Counted from the first letter of the stretch, positions 35,604 to 43,904 are shown. The stretch is DNA of 64,000 nt from OCS155 cluster bacterium AG-426-D23 (GCA_003213165.1 QCNO01000001.1:1-64000); one strand, 5' to 3'. Notes: a model not told the origin generated them from the sequence alone. Translations and numbers: made by a program.

Positions 35604-35852
35604 ATGAAAATCAAATTCTACACAACTGACTGGTGTGGGGATTGTGTACGATCTAAAGCTCTACTCAACAAGTTGAATGTAGATTTTGAAGAAATCAATG
35701 TAGATATCAACTCAGAAGCAAATGAATACATTACAAAATTACAAAACAATCAGAGAAGAATTCCAACTATTGTATTTGAGGATAATAGTTTTCTGGTTGA
35801 GCCATCTGATGTTGAATTAGAGTTAAAACTAAAACAATTAAATTACATTTAA
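35604..35852 (+). CDS. Mycoredoxin/glutaredoxin-like protein
   Basis: 82 aa glutaredoxin fold with the active site YTTDWCGDCVRSKALL and the cis-Pro region RRIPTIVFEDNSFLVEPSD. Actinobacterial mycoredoxins have this W-C-x-x-C context and reduce mycothiol mixed disulfides. Mycothiol use is inferred; no mycothiol biosynthesis gene is in the window. A NrdH-type redoxin is an alternative. Confidence 0.85.
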   Translation: MKIKFYTTDWCGDCVRSKALLNKLNVDFEEINVDINSEANEYITKLQNNQRRIPTIVFEDNSFLVEPSDVELELKLKQLNYI

Positions 35853-35931
35853 CCCTTATTGTTAAAACTTTGTTAATTAACCATATGAATTGATACTTCA
35901 GATAGAATTACATTTAGTTTAATTGGTATTC

Positions 35932-36711
35932 ATGGTTGATAATAGAACAAATGATTTTGAAATATTTGTAAATGATATTTTAGACAATACAGGAAAAATT
36001 GCTTTGAAATATTTTCGTGATTTAAAAGATTTGTCACTTAAAAGAGATATGAGTCCGGTAACCAAGGCAGATAAAGAGATAGAAAAATATATCAGAACAC
36101 AAATTCTTAATCATTACCCAAATCACAACATTGTTGGAGAAGAATATAAAGAGGTTATTGGTACAGAAAATATCACTTGGTACATTGATCCTATTGATGG
36201 GACTAGGAGCTTTCTAGCTGGTAAACATGATTTTGGTACATTAATTTCATTAGTCATTGAAGAACAGTTAGTTGCTGGAGTTATAGATTGTCCGGCCTTA
36301 AGTGAAAGATGGTCTTCATTCCAACCTGACCTTACAAAAGTAAATAACCAGCCAACTATCTGTAAATCAGTTGAAAAATTAGAAGATGCAGTAATGGCCA
36401 CGACCTCTAGTCATGAATTTGGAATGAAAAAATGGAGAGCTTACCAGTCCCTTGAACAATCTGTAAAAGTTACTACTACTGGAAGTGATTGTTACAACTA
36501 CGGACTTCTAGCTAGTGGTCATATAGACATTGTTGCCGAGCGATTATCTTTTCCACATGATTATTTGCCACTAATTAAAATTGTTGAGGGCGCTGGTGGT
36601 ATCATGACAGATTGGGAGGGTAAAAAATTAAATTTTGATGAAAGCAATGTTTATGTACTTGCATCTGCATCAAAGCAAATTCACGAACAGGCATTATCAA
36701 AACTTCAATAA
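35932..36711 (+). CDS. Inositol monophosphatase-family phosphatase, probably histidinol-phosphatase (HisN-like)
   Basis: About 259 aa. Metal-binding motifs of the IMPase superfamily are present: VGEEYKE (GEE), WYIDPIDGTRSFLAG (DPxDGT) and a C-terminal PHDYLPLIKIVEGAGG. The TRSF form of the second motif and overall length resemble actinobacterial histidinol-phosphatase HisN; inositol monophosphatase is the alternative. The track start at TTG 35923 precedes ATG 35932, which I prefer. It lies 5 bp upstream of the dehydrogenase gene, so both may serve amino acid synthesis. Confidence 0.85.
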   Translation: MVDNRTNDFEIFVNDILDNTGKIALKYFRDLKDLSLKRDMSPVTKADKEIEKYIRTQILNHYPNHNIVGEEYKEVIGTENITWYIDPIDGTRSFLAGKHDFGTLISLVIEEQLVAGVIDCPALSERWSSFQPDLTKVNNQPTICKSVEKLEDAVMATTSSHEFGMKKWRAYQSLEQSVKVTTTGSDCYNYGLLASGHIDIVAERLSFPHDYLPLIKIVEGAGGIMTDWEGKKLNFDESNVYVLASASKQIHEQALSKLQ

Positions 36712-36716
36712 ATAAA

Positions 36717-37640
36717 ATGAAAATACTTATCTGTGATAACTTGAATCAACAAGTTTATAAAGAGCTTGAAACAATCGGTGATTGTGTAGATATATCTAAA
36801 TCTAATTCAAAAGATAAAGACTTAGCTAATCATATAAAAGACTGTGAAATTGTTGTAATACGGAGTTCTACAAAATTAACAAAAGAAGTTTTAGACAAAG
36901 CAGAACAACTAAAAATAATAGCTAGGTGTGGTGTTGGGATAGATAATGTTGATTTAGATTTTGCAAAATCTAAAAATATTTTTGTTACTAATTCCCCCTC
37001 AGCTAATTTAATATCTGTTGTTGAGTTAACAGTTGCTTTAATAATCAGTGTATCTAGAAAATTAAGCCTTGCTGATTCGCATCTTAAGAAAGGTGAATGG
37101 AACAGATCTCAATTTCTAGGCAATGAACTATATGGAAAAACATTAGGAATAGTTGGCTTTGGCAAAGCTGGTCGTTTAGTCGCAGAGAGAATGAAAAGTT
37201 TTGGTATGTCAATTGTATTTTATGATCCATATGTTACGGCCTGGAATGGTTCAGAAGAAAGTATCAAGCTTGATGATTTACTAAGAACTGCAGATGTAGT
37301 ATCAATTCATGTAATTAAGACTAAGGATACAGAAAATTTGATTTCTAAAGATATGCTTGATTTACTCAAACCCAGTTCAGTTATTATAAATACTTCAAGA
37401 GGTGGTGTTTTGGATGAAGATTATTTATTTGAACTTCTAGAATCAGAGAAAATTTTTGGAGCTGGGTTGGATGTATATTCAAATGAACCACCAAAAAATG
37501 TTGATCGATATAATGGCTTAAATCTGGTTACCACTCCACACATTGGAGCATCTACAAACGAAGCTCAACTAAAAGCAGGTTTAGAAACTATTGAAAATAT
37601 AAAAAAGATTTTAGCTGGGGATGAATCTGTAGCTCTTTAA
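36717..37640 (+). CDS. D-3-phosphoglycerate dehydrogenase-like (short form)
   Basis: 307 aa D-isomer-specific 2-hydroxyacid dehydrogenase: RCGVGIDNVDLDFAKSKNI, the NAD-binding GIVGFGKAGRLVAERM, the catalytic Arg in NTSRGGVLDE, Glu in the YSNEPP region and His in TPHIGAST. It lacks the ASB/ACT regulatory domains of long SerA proteins, so serine feedback through an ACT domain is not expected. SerA is the most likely role (first step of serine synthesis); another hydroxyacid dehydrogenase is possible. Confidence 0.86.
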   Translation: MKILICDNLNQQVYKELETIGDCVDISKSNSKDKDLANHIKDCEIVVIRSSTKLTKEVLDKAEQLKIIARCGVGIDNVDLDFAKSKNIFVTNSPSANLISVVELTVALIISVSRKLSLADSHLKKGEWNRSQFLGNELYGKTLGIVGFGKAGRLVAERMKSFGMSIVFYDPYVTAWNGSEESIKLDDLLRTADVVSIHVIKTKDTENLISKDMLDLLKPSSVIINTSRGGVLDEDYLFELLESEKIFGAGLDVYSNEPPKNVDRYNGLNLVTTPHIGASTNEAQLKAGLETIENIKKILAGDESVAL

Positions 37641-37727
37641 ATTATAAAAAAACTATTGTAATAAAAACAAAACAACACGATAATAAAATAACAATTTAGT
37701 TATTAAGGCTGGCACCAATAAAATTAA

Positions 37728-38873
37728 CTAATCATCAAAATTGGCTTTTATAATTTCGTAAATAGGCCAACCATATGGAATACATCCATCAGTACCTTTA
37801 CTTTGTTGCATCATTACTGGTGCAATTGCACCTTCTTTAGGACAACTTGTGTGCCCCCAACCTAAAATATGGCCAGTTTCATGATTGATGAGATACAGTC
37901 TGTAAGTTTCTAAATCTCTTAAAAAATCCCAAGCACCATTTTTCCATCTAAAGTCATTGATAACTATCTCTCTTTCATTTCTACATGAATATATCCCATT
38001 TGTTTGCAAGGGGTAACAAAGTTCGTCAGTAGTTTCAGGAGAAGCAAATATATAGACGAAATCACTGTCTTCAACGTTTGTATGATAGAAAGCTTTATCA
38101 GTTACATTTATCCAGCCTTTTTCGTGATTCAATATCAAATCTAATAATTTTTTTATACACTCAGGATCGATATTTAAAGAAGATTCAACCTTTATTCCAT
38201 AATTAAACTTTTTGTCATCTCTTGAATTTAGAGTTTCAACTTCAATCAGTTCAGGATTCTCTATAGGAACATCTAAATTCTCTAGATAACATCCAATTTT
38301 CAGGTCTTCTGTTTCTAACTCCTTGGATTTTGCGACAGATTCGTCTGATAAAAATATAGATGTAATATTGTCATCTTGATTTTCTTTTATTCTTATTACT
38401 TCCTCAACTTCTTTTAATTGTGACGAAAAGAAATTTACTTTCTCATTAATTGTTAAAGTTGAAACAATATACAAAAATGTATCTTCATCTACATTGGAAT
38501 AATTATTTTTAAAATAATTCAAGGTGTATTCATAATGTTTTAGGTAAGTATCTTTCTTGCTATCGATAATTTTTAATGAATTTTCCCATTCTGCAAGACA
38601 CTCTTTTGTTAAGCTGAACCAGTTTCCTGTTGTGTAACATAAGTCACTTATAGATTCCAGCGAAGATGTTGTTTCCTTTTCAAAATCAAAACTTGGATAA
38701 GCATATTTTTTAATATTAACTTCGGGGGATGTTGTTGTGGTAGCTTCAAATAGTGTTGTTTGAGTTACTTCTAAACTTTCTTCAGAAGCATTATTGTTGA
38801 AAAAGTTTATACCAAATACACTTAAGGAAATTAAAAATACAAAAAGGAGTAAACCTTTAGTGTTTTGTTGCAT
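37728..38873 (-). CDS. Membrane-anchored DUF3152-type putative zinc metalloprotease
   Basis: 381 aa. One N-terminal helix (GLLLFVFLISLSVFGINFF) is followed by a Thr-rich linker (TTLFEATTTTS) and an acidic extracellular region. The C-terminal domain contains LYLINHETGHILGWGHTSCP, an extended HExxHxxGxxH-type zinc motif, followed by APVMMQQSKG, where the Met resembles a metzincin Met-turn. This arrangement matches actinobacterial DUF3152 proteins. Their substrate is unknown. It stands alone on the minus strand, 87 bp from the 3' end of the dehydrogenase gene. Confidence 0.83.
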   Translation of the reverse strand: MQQNTKGLLLFVFLISLSVFGINFFNNNASEESLEVTQTTLFEATTTTSPEVNIKKYAYPSFDFEKETTSSLESISDLCYTTGNWFSLTKECLAEWENSLKIIDSKKDTYLKHYEYTLNYFKNNYSNVDEDTFLYIVSTLTINEKVNFFSSQLKEVEEVIRIKENQDDNITSIFLSDESVAKSKELETEDLKIGCYLENLDVPIENPELIEVETLNSRDDKKFNYGIKVESSLNIDPECIKKLLDLILNHEKGWINVTDKAFYHTNVEDSDFVYIFASPETTDELCYPLQTNGIYSCRNEREIVINDFRWKNGAWDFLRDLETYRLYLINHETGHILGWGHTSCPKEGAIAPVMMQQSKGTDGCIPYGWPIYEIIKANFDD

Positions 38874-38913
38874 ATATATATGTTATAAGTACTTTAAATT
38901 CTTACAAGGTACT

Positions 38914-39474
38914 TTATTTTTTATAACCTTTTTCGTCAATAAATTCCTCAGGCTCCAAACCAAGTCCATCGGCAACTCTATTGATGTAATTAAAGTAGGA
39001 AATTACTTGAACTATTTCTGATATCGCTTTGTCATCAAAATTATTTTTTTGTAATTCTTTGTAATCTAATTGTGTTATCTCACCCGGTTTCAAAGTCAAT
39101 TTTTCCGCAAAATTACATAAAGCATTTTGTTCTTTTGTTAAGCTACTTTTTTTCCAATCATTAGCAATCTCATCAACTAATTTTTGGTCTTTTGTCTCCG
39201 ACCGGAGATCATATAAATGTGCTCGAATTCAATATTCGCATTCATTGGAAATTGAAGTGATTACTGCGAGTAATTCTCTATCAAAACGAGATATTTCTAA
39301 ATTTCCAAACATTGTTGAATTATATAATCGCATTGAATCTCTTAAAATTTCTGGGGTTTGAGATTGAATTGTCAGAATGTTCCAAATTCTTCCAGCTCTT
39401 CTCATGCCTTTCTCATACTCTTTTTTCAGAAGACCAGTAGAGTCTTTAAATTTGAACAATTTAATAAATGCCAT
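38914..39474 (-). CDS. AhpD-like peroxidase-related protein, probable selenoprotein (in-frame TGA at CxxU)
   Basis: The ORF track splits this gene at 39229. The first 81 codons (FGNLEISRFDRELLAVITSISNECEY) end at TGA; the same frame continues IRAHLYDLRSET... to a normal stop, giving about 186 residues. The whole is a carboxymuconolactone decarboxylase/AhpD-like, 'peroxidase-related' protein. In that family the catalytic motif is CxxCxxxH; here it reads C-E-Y-[TGA]-I-R-A-H, so the TGA sits exactly at the second catalytic Cys. A SECIS-like hairpin with a GGUC loop lies 20 nt after the TGA. Selenocysteine is the best reading. The alternative is a pseudogene or base error (TGT/TGC to TGA). The ATG is 30 bp from the divergent F420-type PPOX gene. 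Confidence 0.8.
39195..39208 (-). promoter_or_regulatory. SECIS-like hairpin downstream of in-frame UGA
   Basis: On the minus strand: TCTCC-GGTC-GGAGA, a 5-bp GC-rich stem with a GGUC loop, starting 20 nt after the UGA codon. Bacterial SECIS elements are hairpins a short distance downstream of the UGA with a G (typically GU) in a small apical loop; the E. coli fdhF loop also contains GGUC. In a region this AT-rich, such a compact GC stem is notable. The U just below CTCC could be the bulged U of the classic structure. Confidence 0.65.
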
Positions 39475-39504
39475 ATTTATAATTTTTACTTAAAATAAGG
39501 GTGT

Positions 39505-39948
39505 ATGCAACTTCCTAATGAACTTAAGCAAGCAATTGATAACAATGCTTTTTGTGCATTATCAACCAAAATCAATGAAAAAGAGATGCAGAATCATTTA
39601 ATGTGGGTTGATTACAAAGATAATAAAATTCTTATCAACACAGAGCAAGGAAGAAAAAAAACAGTAAACATTAGGAAGGTACCATATATTTCACTCGTTA
39701 TATTTCATCCATCTGATATGTATACATGTTGGGAGATAAGAGGCGTTGTTGGGAATATTGTTCAAGATTCAACTGCAAATGACCACATAGATTATTTATC
39801 AAATAGATATTCAGGTAAACCATACGGTAGAACAAAAGATGTCACTTGGGAGCAAGCTGGATTCAAATCAAGAGAAATATGGGAAATTGATGTTAATAAG
39901 GTTATATCTATGGTCAGCAGAGCTCAGGCAAAATCAGCGTCAGAGTAA
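39505..39948 (+). CDS. PPOX-class, probably F420-dependent, flavin/deazaflavin enzyme
   Basis: 147 aa split-barrel protein of the pyridoxamine-phosphate-oxidase-like superfamily. It has CALSTKINEKEMQNHLMWVDY at the N terminus, RKKTVNIRKVPYISLVIF in the middle and a WEIRGVVGNI strand. This layout is typical of actinobacterial 'PPOX class F420-dependent' oxidoreductases. The substrate is unknown. It fits with cofD and cofE in the same window. Its 3' end overlaps the convergent unknown gene by 25 bp; its 5' end is close to the divergent AhpD-like gene. Confidence 0.85.
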   Translation: MQLPNELKQAIDNNAFCALSTKINEKEMQNHLMWVDYKDNKILINTEQGRKKTVNIRKVPYISLVIFHPSDMYTCWEIRGVVGNIVQDSTANDHIDYLSNRYSGKPYGRTKDVTWEQAGFKSREIWEIDVNKVISMVSRAQAKSASE

Positions 39949-40568
39949 AACTTTAAAAAAGGATTGTTCTCAAAAGATACCTGATCTGCTCCTAGAAATT
40001 CTTTAATTAAATTTTCCGCATTTAATGAGATATCCCCACCTCTAGATTCGGTGTGTCCTGATTTTCTAAATAAATCTTCAGGAATTTTTTTCATAAATCT
40101 TTTAAAGTTTTCCTCGGATATTCTCAGATACTTTGCAAGTGATAATTCAACTTTTATTGATTGTGGTAAGACATTGCAACTAAATACATATAGAGAAGCA
40201 AACATAGCCCAATCTAATGGCGAAGGCCTTCTGCCTTTTTCAAAAACTGTAAAATCGTAATTAGGGAAAAATTTGTAAGGAGAGTAAGCTAATCCAGACT
40301 TGTCAGATAGAACTTTATAAATATATCGATCAAGTAACTTAATATCCATATTTGGAATATTGTTTTCAATTGTTAATTTACCAAGTTGGAATTCACTCTC
40401 AGTAGGATGAATAACTAACTTACAAATTACAATTTTTCCAAAATAGTTTTCTACATCTACATCAAGTTGAATATTTTTTGGTATATATATTAACCCATCA
40501 TTATCATTTGAATCAATTACCAATTGTAATTGTTCGTTTAGTTCAAAGCTATTGTTATTAATTTTCAT
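39924..40568 (-). CDS. Hypothetical protein, unknown
   Basis: 214 aa, soluble, no signal peptide. The N-terminal half is beta-rich and acidic. The C-terminal third (SPLDWAMFASLYVFSCNVLP, then SLAKYLRISEENFKRFMKK) faintly resembles the helical, helix-turn-helix-like tails of small actinobacterial proteins of unknown function, but I would not name a family. ATG start. It is convergent with the PPOX gene and divergent from the tmRNA gene. Confidence 0.6.
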   Translation of the reverse strand: MKINNNSFELNEQLQLVIDSNDNDGLIYIPKNIQLDVDVENYFGKIVICKLVIHPTESEFQLGKLTIENNIPNMDIKLLDRYIYKVLSDKSGLAYSPYKFFPNYDFTVFEKGRRPSPLDWAMFASLYVFSCNVLPQSIKVELSLAKYLRISEENFKRFMKKIPEDLFRKSGHTESRGGDISLNAENLIKEFLGADQVSFENNPFLKFYSDADFA

Positions 40569-40620
40569 ATTTTAAATAATCTAATTCTCAAGTATAATTT
40601 TAGAACTAATAAAACTGTAT

Positions 40621-40958
40621 GGGGGTGAACTGGCTTCGACTTTGAAGCGAGTCTCTCAGTAGCGAGTCGAGGGTCCTAGGGCCTCGTAAAAAACGTAGGA
40701 AAACAATATAACTGCCAAACCTAAGTTGGCTTTAGCAGCCTAACCGCTGCTCGTCACCTATCGGGGCTCCCACCTCGGATAGCAATGGCGTCGAAATGTG
40801 GGATGCTGAGTTGGGTTACCGACTGACTCTTAAGATTTAGGTAAACCTGTTAGGTTATAGGTTCCGATGACTTGCCTAATAGTAAACCATCGGATGCACT
40901 CGGAGAAGCTGTTTGATAGCTTGGAAGGACCGGGGTTCGACTCCCCGCACCTCCACCA
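40621..40958 (+). ncRNA. ssrA: Transfer-messenger RNA (tmRNA)
   Basis: About 338 nt. The 5' end GGGGGTG pairs with CACCTCC near the 3' end (one G-U), forming the tRNA-like acceptor stem, followed by discriminator A and an encoded CCA. The 5' AACTGGCTTCGACT and the 3' T-arm CGGGGTTCGACTCCCCG are typical. Stem-loop/pseudoknot-like GC segments fill the middle. It rescues stalled ribosomes together with SmpB, which is encoded near 33 kb. The next gene's ATG begins at the base after the CCA. Confidence 0.96.
40714..40743 (+). other. tmRNA tag-peptide reading frame (AKPKLALAA)
   Basis: GCC AAA CCT AAG TTG GCT TTA GCA GCC TAA reads AKPKLALAA-stop. The resume codon GCC is preceded by AUAACU, which matches the A-U-A spacing of the E. 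coli element (AUAGUC before GCA). The end LALAA is the protease-recognition signature. At nine residues, with two lysines and no acidic residue, the tag is short and basic compared with ANDENYALAA of E. coli. Confidence 0.85.
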
Positions 40959-42137
40959 ATGAATAAAATATATGATGTTGCAATTGTAGGGGCTGGTATT
41001 GTTGGTCTCTCAACGGCTCTAAAATTACAAGAACAAGGTAAAAATGTTCTTGTATTAGATAAAGAAAAATCTCCAGGGACCCACCAGTCTGGTAGAAACT
41101 CAGGAGTTATTCATTCTGGAATTTATTACAAACCTCAGTCTTTCAAATCAAATCTTTGTATTAGAGGCAGAGAACTATTAATTGATTTTATGAATTCGGA
41201 AAGCATCCCATTCAGAATTGAAGGAAAAATTGTAGTCGATCATGATATAGAAAAAATTACTCATTTAAACAATAGAGCTAAAGAGCTCAACATGGATGGT
41301 GTAAGGCCTTTGGAAAGAAATGAGATACTAGATTTAGAACCAAATTGTAAATTTGAATCAGCATTATATGTTCCTCAGGCTGGAGTAGTTGACTATAAGT
41401 TAGTAACAGAGACAATTGCGAAGAAATTTGAGACTTTAGGGGGAACTGTTAAATATTTTCAAAAAATAAAATCAATAGATTCAAAAAATGATTTAAAAAT
41501 TCTTACTAGTGATAAGGAAACATTCACTTCAGAATATCTGATAAACTGTGCAGGCTTATTTTCTGACACGGTTGCTTTAATGGACAATATTAAGCCCAAT
41601 TTAAGAATAATTCCTTTTAGGGGTGAATATTTTGTATTGAATCAAGAGAAATCTCATTTAGTAAATAATATGATTTATCCAATAAGTGATCCAAACTTAC
41701 CATTTTTGGGAATTCATCTTACCAAAACAGTTGATGGTCAAATTGAAGCTGGTCCAAATGCAGTTTTAGCATTTGCTAAAGAGGGGTATAAATGGAGCAA
41801 CATCAATGTTTTTGAATTTAGTAAAACAATTTCATACAAAGGAATGTGGAAGTTAGGCAAGAAATACTTTGGTACAGGAATTTCTGAGATGTATAGATCT
41901 TTAAATAAGAGAGTATTTCTAAAGGAAATATTAAATTATATTCCTAATGTTGAGTTAAAAGATTTAGAACCCCGAGTAGCTGGAGTAAGGGCGCAAGCTG
42001 TAGGTTCTAACGGCGACTTGATTGACGATTTTGTTTTTGAAGAGGGTAATAATTCTCTTCATGTTCTAAATGCACCAAGCCCTGCAGCAACAGCTTCTTT
42101 AGCTATTGGTGAGTATATTGCAGAAAAGATTAACTAA
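40959..42137 (+). CDS. lhgO: L-2-hydroxyglutarate oxidase/dehydrogenase family FAD enzyme
   Basis: 392 aa DAO-type flavoprotein: VAIVGAGIVGLSTALKLQEQG for FAD binding, then SGRNSGVIHSGIYYKPQSFK, the LhgO signature, and a C-terminal HVLNAPSPAATASLAIGEYI. It oxidises L-2-hydroxyglutarate to 2-oxoglutarate and passes electrons to quinone or oxygen. The ATG follows the tmRNA CCA with no gap, so once the tmRNA 3' end is processed the mRNA would be leaderless. Confidence 0.9.
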   Translation: MNKIYDVAIVGAGIVGLSTALKLQEQGKNVLVLDKEKSPGTHQSGRNSGVIHSGIYYKPQSFKSNLCIRGRELLIDFMNSESIPFRIEGKIVVDHDIEKITHLNNRAKELNMDGVRPLERNEILDLEPNCKFESALYVPQAGVVDYKLVTETIAKKFETLGGTVKYFQKIKSIDSKNDLKILTSDKETFTSEYLINCAGLFSDTVALMDNIKPNLRIIPFRGEYFVLNQEKSHLVNNMIYPISDPNLPFLGIHLTKTVDGQIEAGPNAVLAFAKEGYKWSNINVFEFSKTISYKGMWKLGKKYFGTGISEMYRSLNKRVFLKEILNYIPNVELKDLEPRVAGVRAQAVGSNGDLIDDFVFEEGNNSLHVLNAPSPAATASLAIGEYIAEKIN

Positions 42138-43893
42138 TTTTTTCTCCAGTTTGAACTGACCATAGCTTTGAGTAAACCCCATTGATTTCTAAAAGACTTT
42201 CGTGGTTTCCAGATTCAACAACTTTTCCTTCTTCTAAAACGTAAATAATTTCAGCATTTCTTATAGTGGATAAACGATGCGCTATCGCAATAACAGTCCT
42301 TCCTTCTTTTAAGGTATTAATAGACCTCTGTATTGCAGCTTCAGTTTCATTGTCAACTGCTGAAGTTGCTTCATCTAAAATTAATATTTCTGGATTTTTA
42401 AGTATTGCTCTTGCTATTGAGATTCTTTGCCTTTGTCCGCCTGATAGTTTTTGCCCTCTTTCTCCAACGATTGTATTTTCTTTATTTGGCAACAGATTTA
42501 TAAATTTGTCAGACTCTGAAAGTCTTGCTGCTTCCCAAACTTCTTCATCTTTTGCATCTAGATTTCCATATGCAATATTTTCAAAAACTGTACCTTCAAA
42601 TAAGAATATATCTTGGCTTACCAATCCAATTTTATTTCTCAAACTGTCTAGTTCTAAATGTCTTATATTCTTGCCATCAAATTTAATTTCTCCAGAAGTT
42701 GAATCATATAATCTTAAAACAAGTTTTATTAGAGTAGATTTCCCAGAGCCTGTACTTCCAACAATCGCTGTAGTTTGACCTTTATTTATATCTATAGAAA
42801 TGTCATTTAAAACTGGAAAATTTTTTACATATTCAAAATTTAGATTAGATATCTCAATTTTCTTATCAAAACTTGTGAGTTTTTCGGTTCCATTATCGAT
42901 TGTGGGTGAAGTATTTTTTAAATTTATAATTCGTCTAAATGATGCCATTGCTTTTTGATAAGAATCAAAAATCACTCCAAGCTCAGTTAATGGCCACAAT
43001 AATCTTTGTGTTATAAATAGCATTACTGAATAGGTTGCTACTTTAATTTCTCCGTCCAGGGCTAAAAAACCACCAATTAAAAGTGTCGCTGTAAATCCAA
43101 ATAGTATTGCAATTCGAATTATGGGAATAAATGCTGCAGATAGTCTTATTGCATGGTAATTTGCACTTTTAACCTCATTTGATGAAAGAGTAATTCTTTC
43201 GCTTTCTTTTTTTTCTCTGTTAAAACTTTTTACTGTGAGTATTCCTGTAATAGAGTTAGAAAGATTGGCATTTAAATTTTCTATATCATTTCGAATCTTT
43301 GTATACCTTTCTGCAATTCTGTTAGTAAATCTAAGTGAGCCAAAAATAATAATTGGAATGGGTATGAAGGCAAACACTGCAACAAGCGGTGAAATATATA
43401 AGAATGTTCCACCAATAACAAGAACGGTTGTAGCAGTTTGAACTAGCCTGTTTGCACCGTTATCCAAGAAAGTCTCTAGTTGATTTACATCATCATTAAG
43501 GATTGCCATCAATCTTCCAGAAGATTTATTTTCAAAAAAAGCCAAATCAAGACCGAGGACATTGTTAAAGGCATCTGTTCGCAAAGAATGTTCGATATCT
43601 TGGGAGATGTTTCTCCAAGTAACAGCCGCAATATAATCGAATGCCGATTCTAGTCCCCAAATTATAAACGTTAAGACGGCAAGTATAATTAACTGCTGTC
43701 TTCTGTCGCTATATCCAAGATTTCCTATGAAGGAATCAGATCCTTCTACCACTATGTCTATTGCAATACCAATTAAAACAGGAGGAGCTAAGTCAAATAT
43801 TTTATTTAGTATTGAATAAATTATCCCTCTACGAACCTTAGTGTCTTGCTCAAGAGCGTAGTTAAATAAATCTCTTAAATTATTTTCTTTCAT
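42130..43893 (-). CDS. ABC transporter, fused membrane and ATPase domains (MsbA/multidrug type)
   Basis: 587 aa half-transporter. Residues ~1-310 form the six-helix type I exporter domain. The ATPase domain has Walker A VGSTGSGKST, signature KLSGGQRQRISIARAIL, Walker B ILILDEATSAVD and the H-loop AIAHRLS. Such proteins homodimerise and export lipids or hydrophobic compounds; the substrate cannot be read from sequence. It overlaps lhgO by 8 bp at its 3' end and follows mscL by 11 bp on the same strand. Confidence 0.94.
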   Translation of the reverse strand: MKENNLRDLFNYALEQDTKVRRGIIYSILNKIFDLAPPVLIGIAIDIVVEGSDSFIGNLGYSDRRQQLIILAVLTFIIWGLESAFDYIAAVTWRNISQDIEHSLRTDAFNNVLGLDLAFFENKSSGRLMAILNDDVNQLETFLDNGANRLVQTATTVLVIGGTFLYISPLVAVFAFIPIPIIIFGSLRFTNRIAERYTKIRNDIENLNANLSNSITGILTVKSFNREKKESERITLSSNEVKSANYHAIRLSAAFIPIIRIAILFGFTATLLIGGFLALDGEIKVATYSVMLFITQRLLWPLTELGVIFDSYQKAMASFRRIINLKNTSPTIDNGTEKLTSFDKKIEISNLNFEYVKNFPVLNDISIDINKGQTTAIVGSTGSGKSTLIKLVLRLYDSTSGEIKFDGKNIRHLELDSLRNKIGLVSQDIFLFEGTVFENIAYGNLDAKDEEVWEAARLSESDKFINLLPNKENTIVGERGQKLSGGQRQRISIARAILKNPEILILDEATSAVDNETEAAIQRSINTLKEGRTVIAIAHRLSTIRNAEIIYVLEEGKVVESGNHESLLEINGVYSKLWSVQTGEKIS

Positions 43894-43904
43894 AAAGTTT
43901 TTTA

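Noticed and set aside
37687-37704. AATAAC-N6-GTTATT hairpin as a terminator after the dehydrogenase gene
   Set aside because: Only weak A-T pairs and no U-run follows; not distinguishable from chance in this AT-rich gap.
38914-39099. Independent 61-aa gene
   Set aside because: It is the C-terminal part of the AhpD-like protein, in frame with the upstream part across the TGA.
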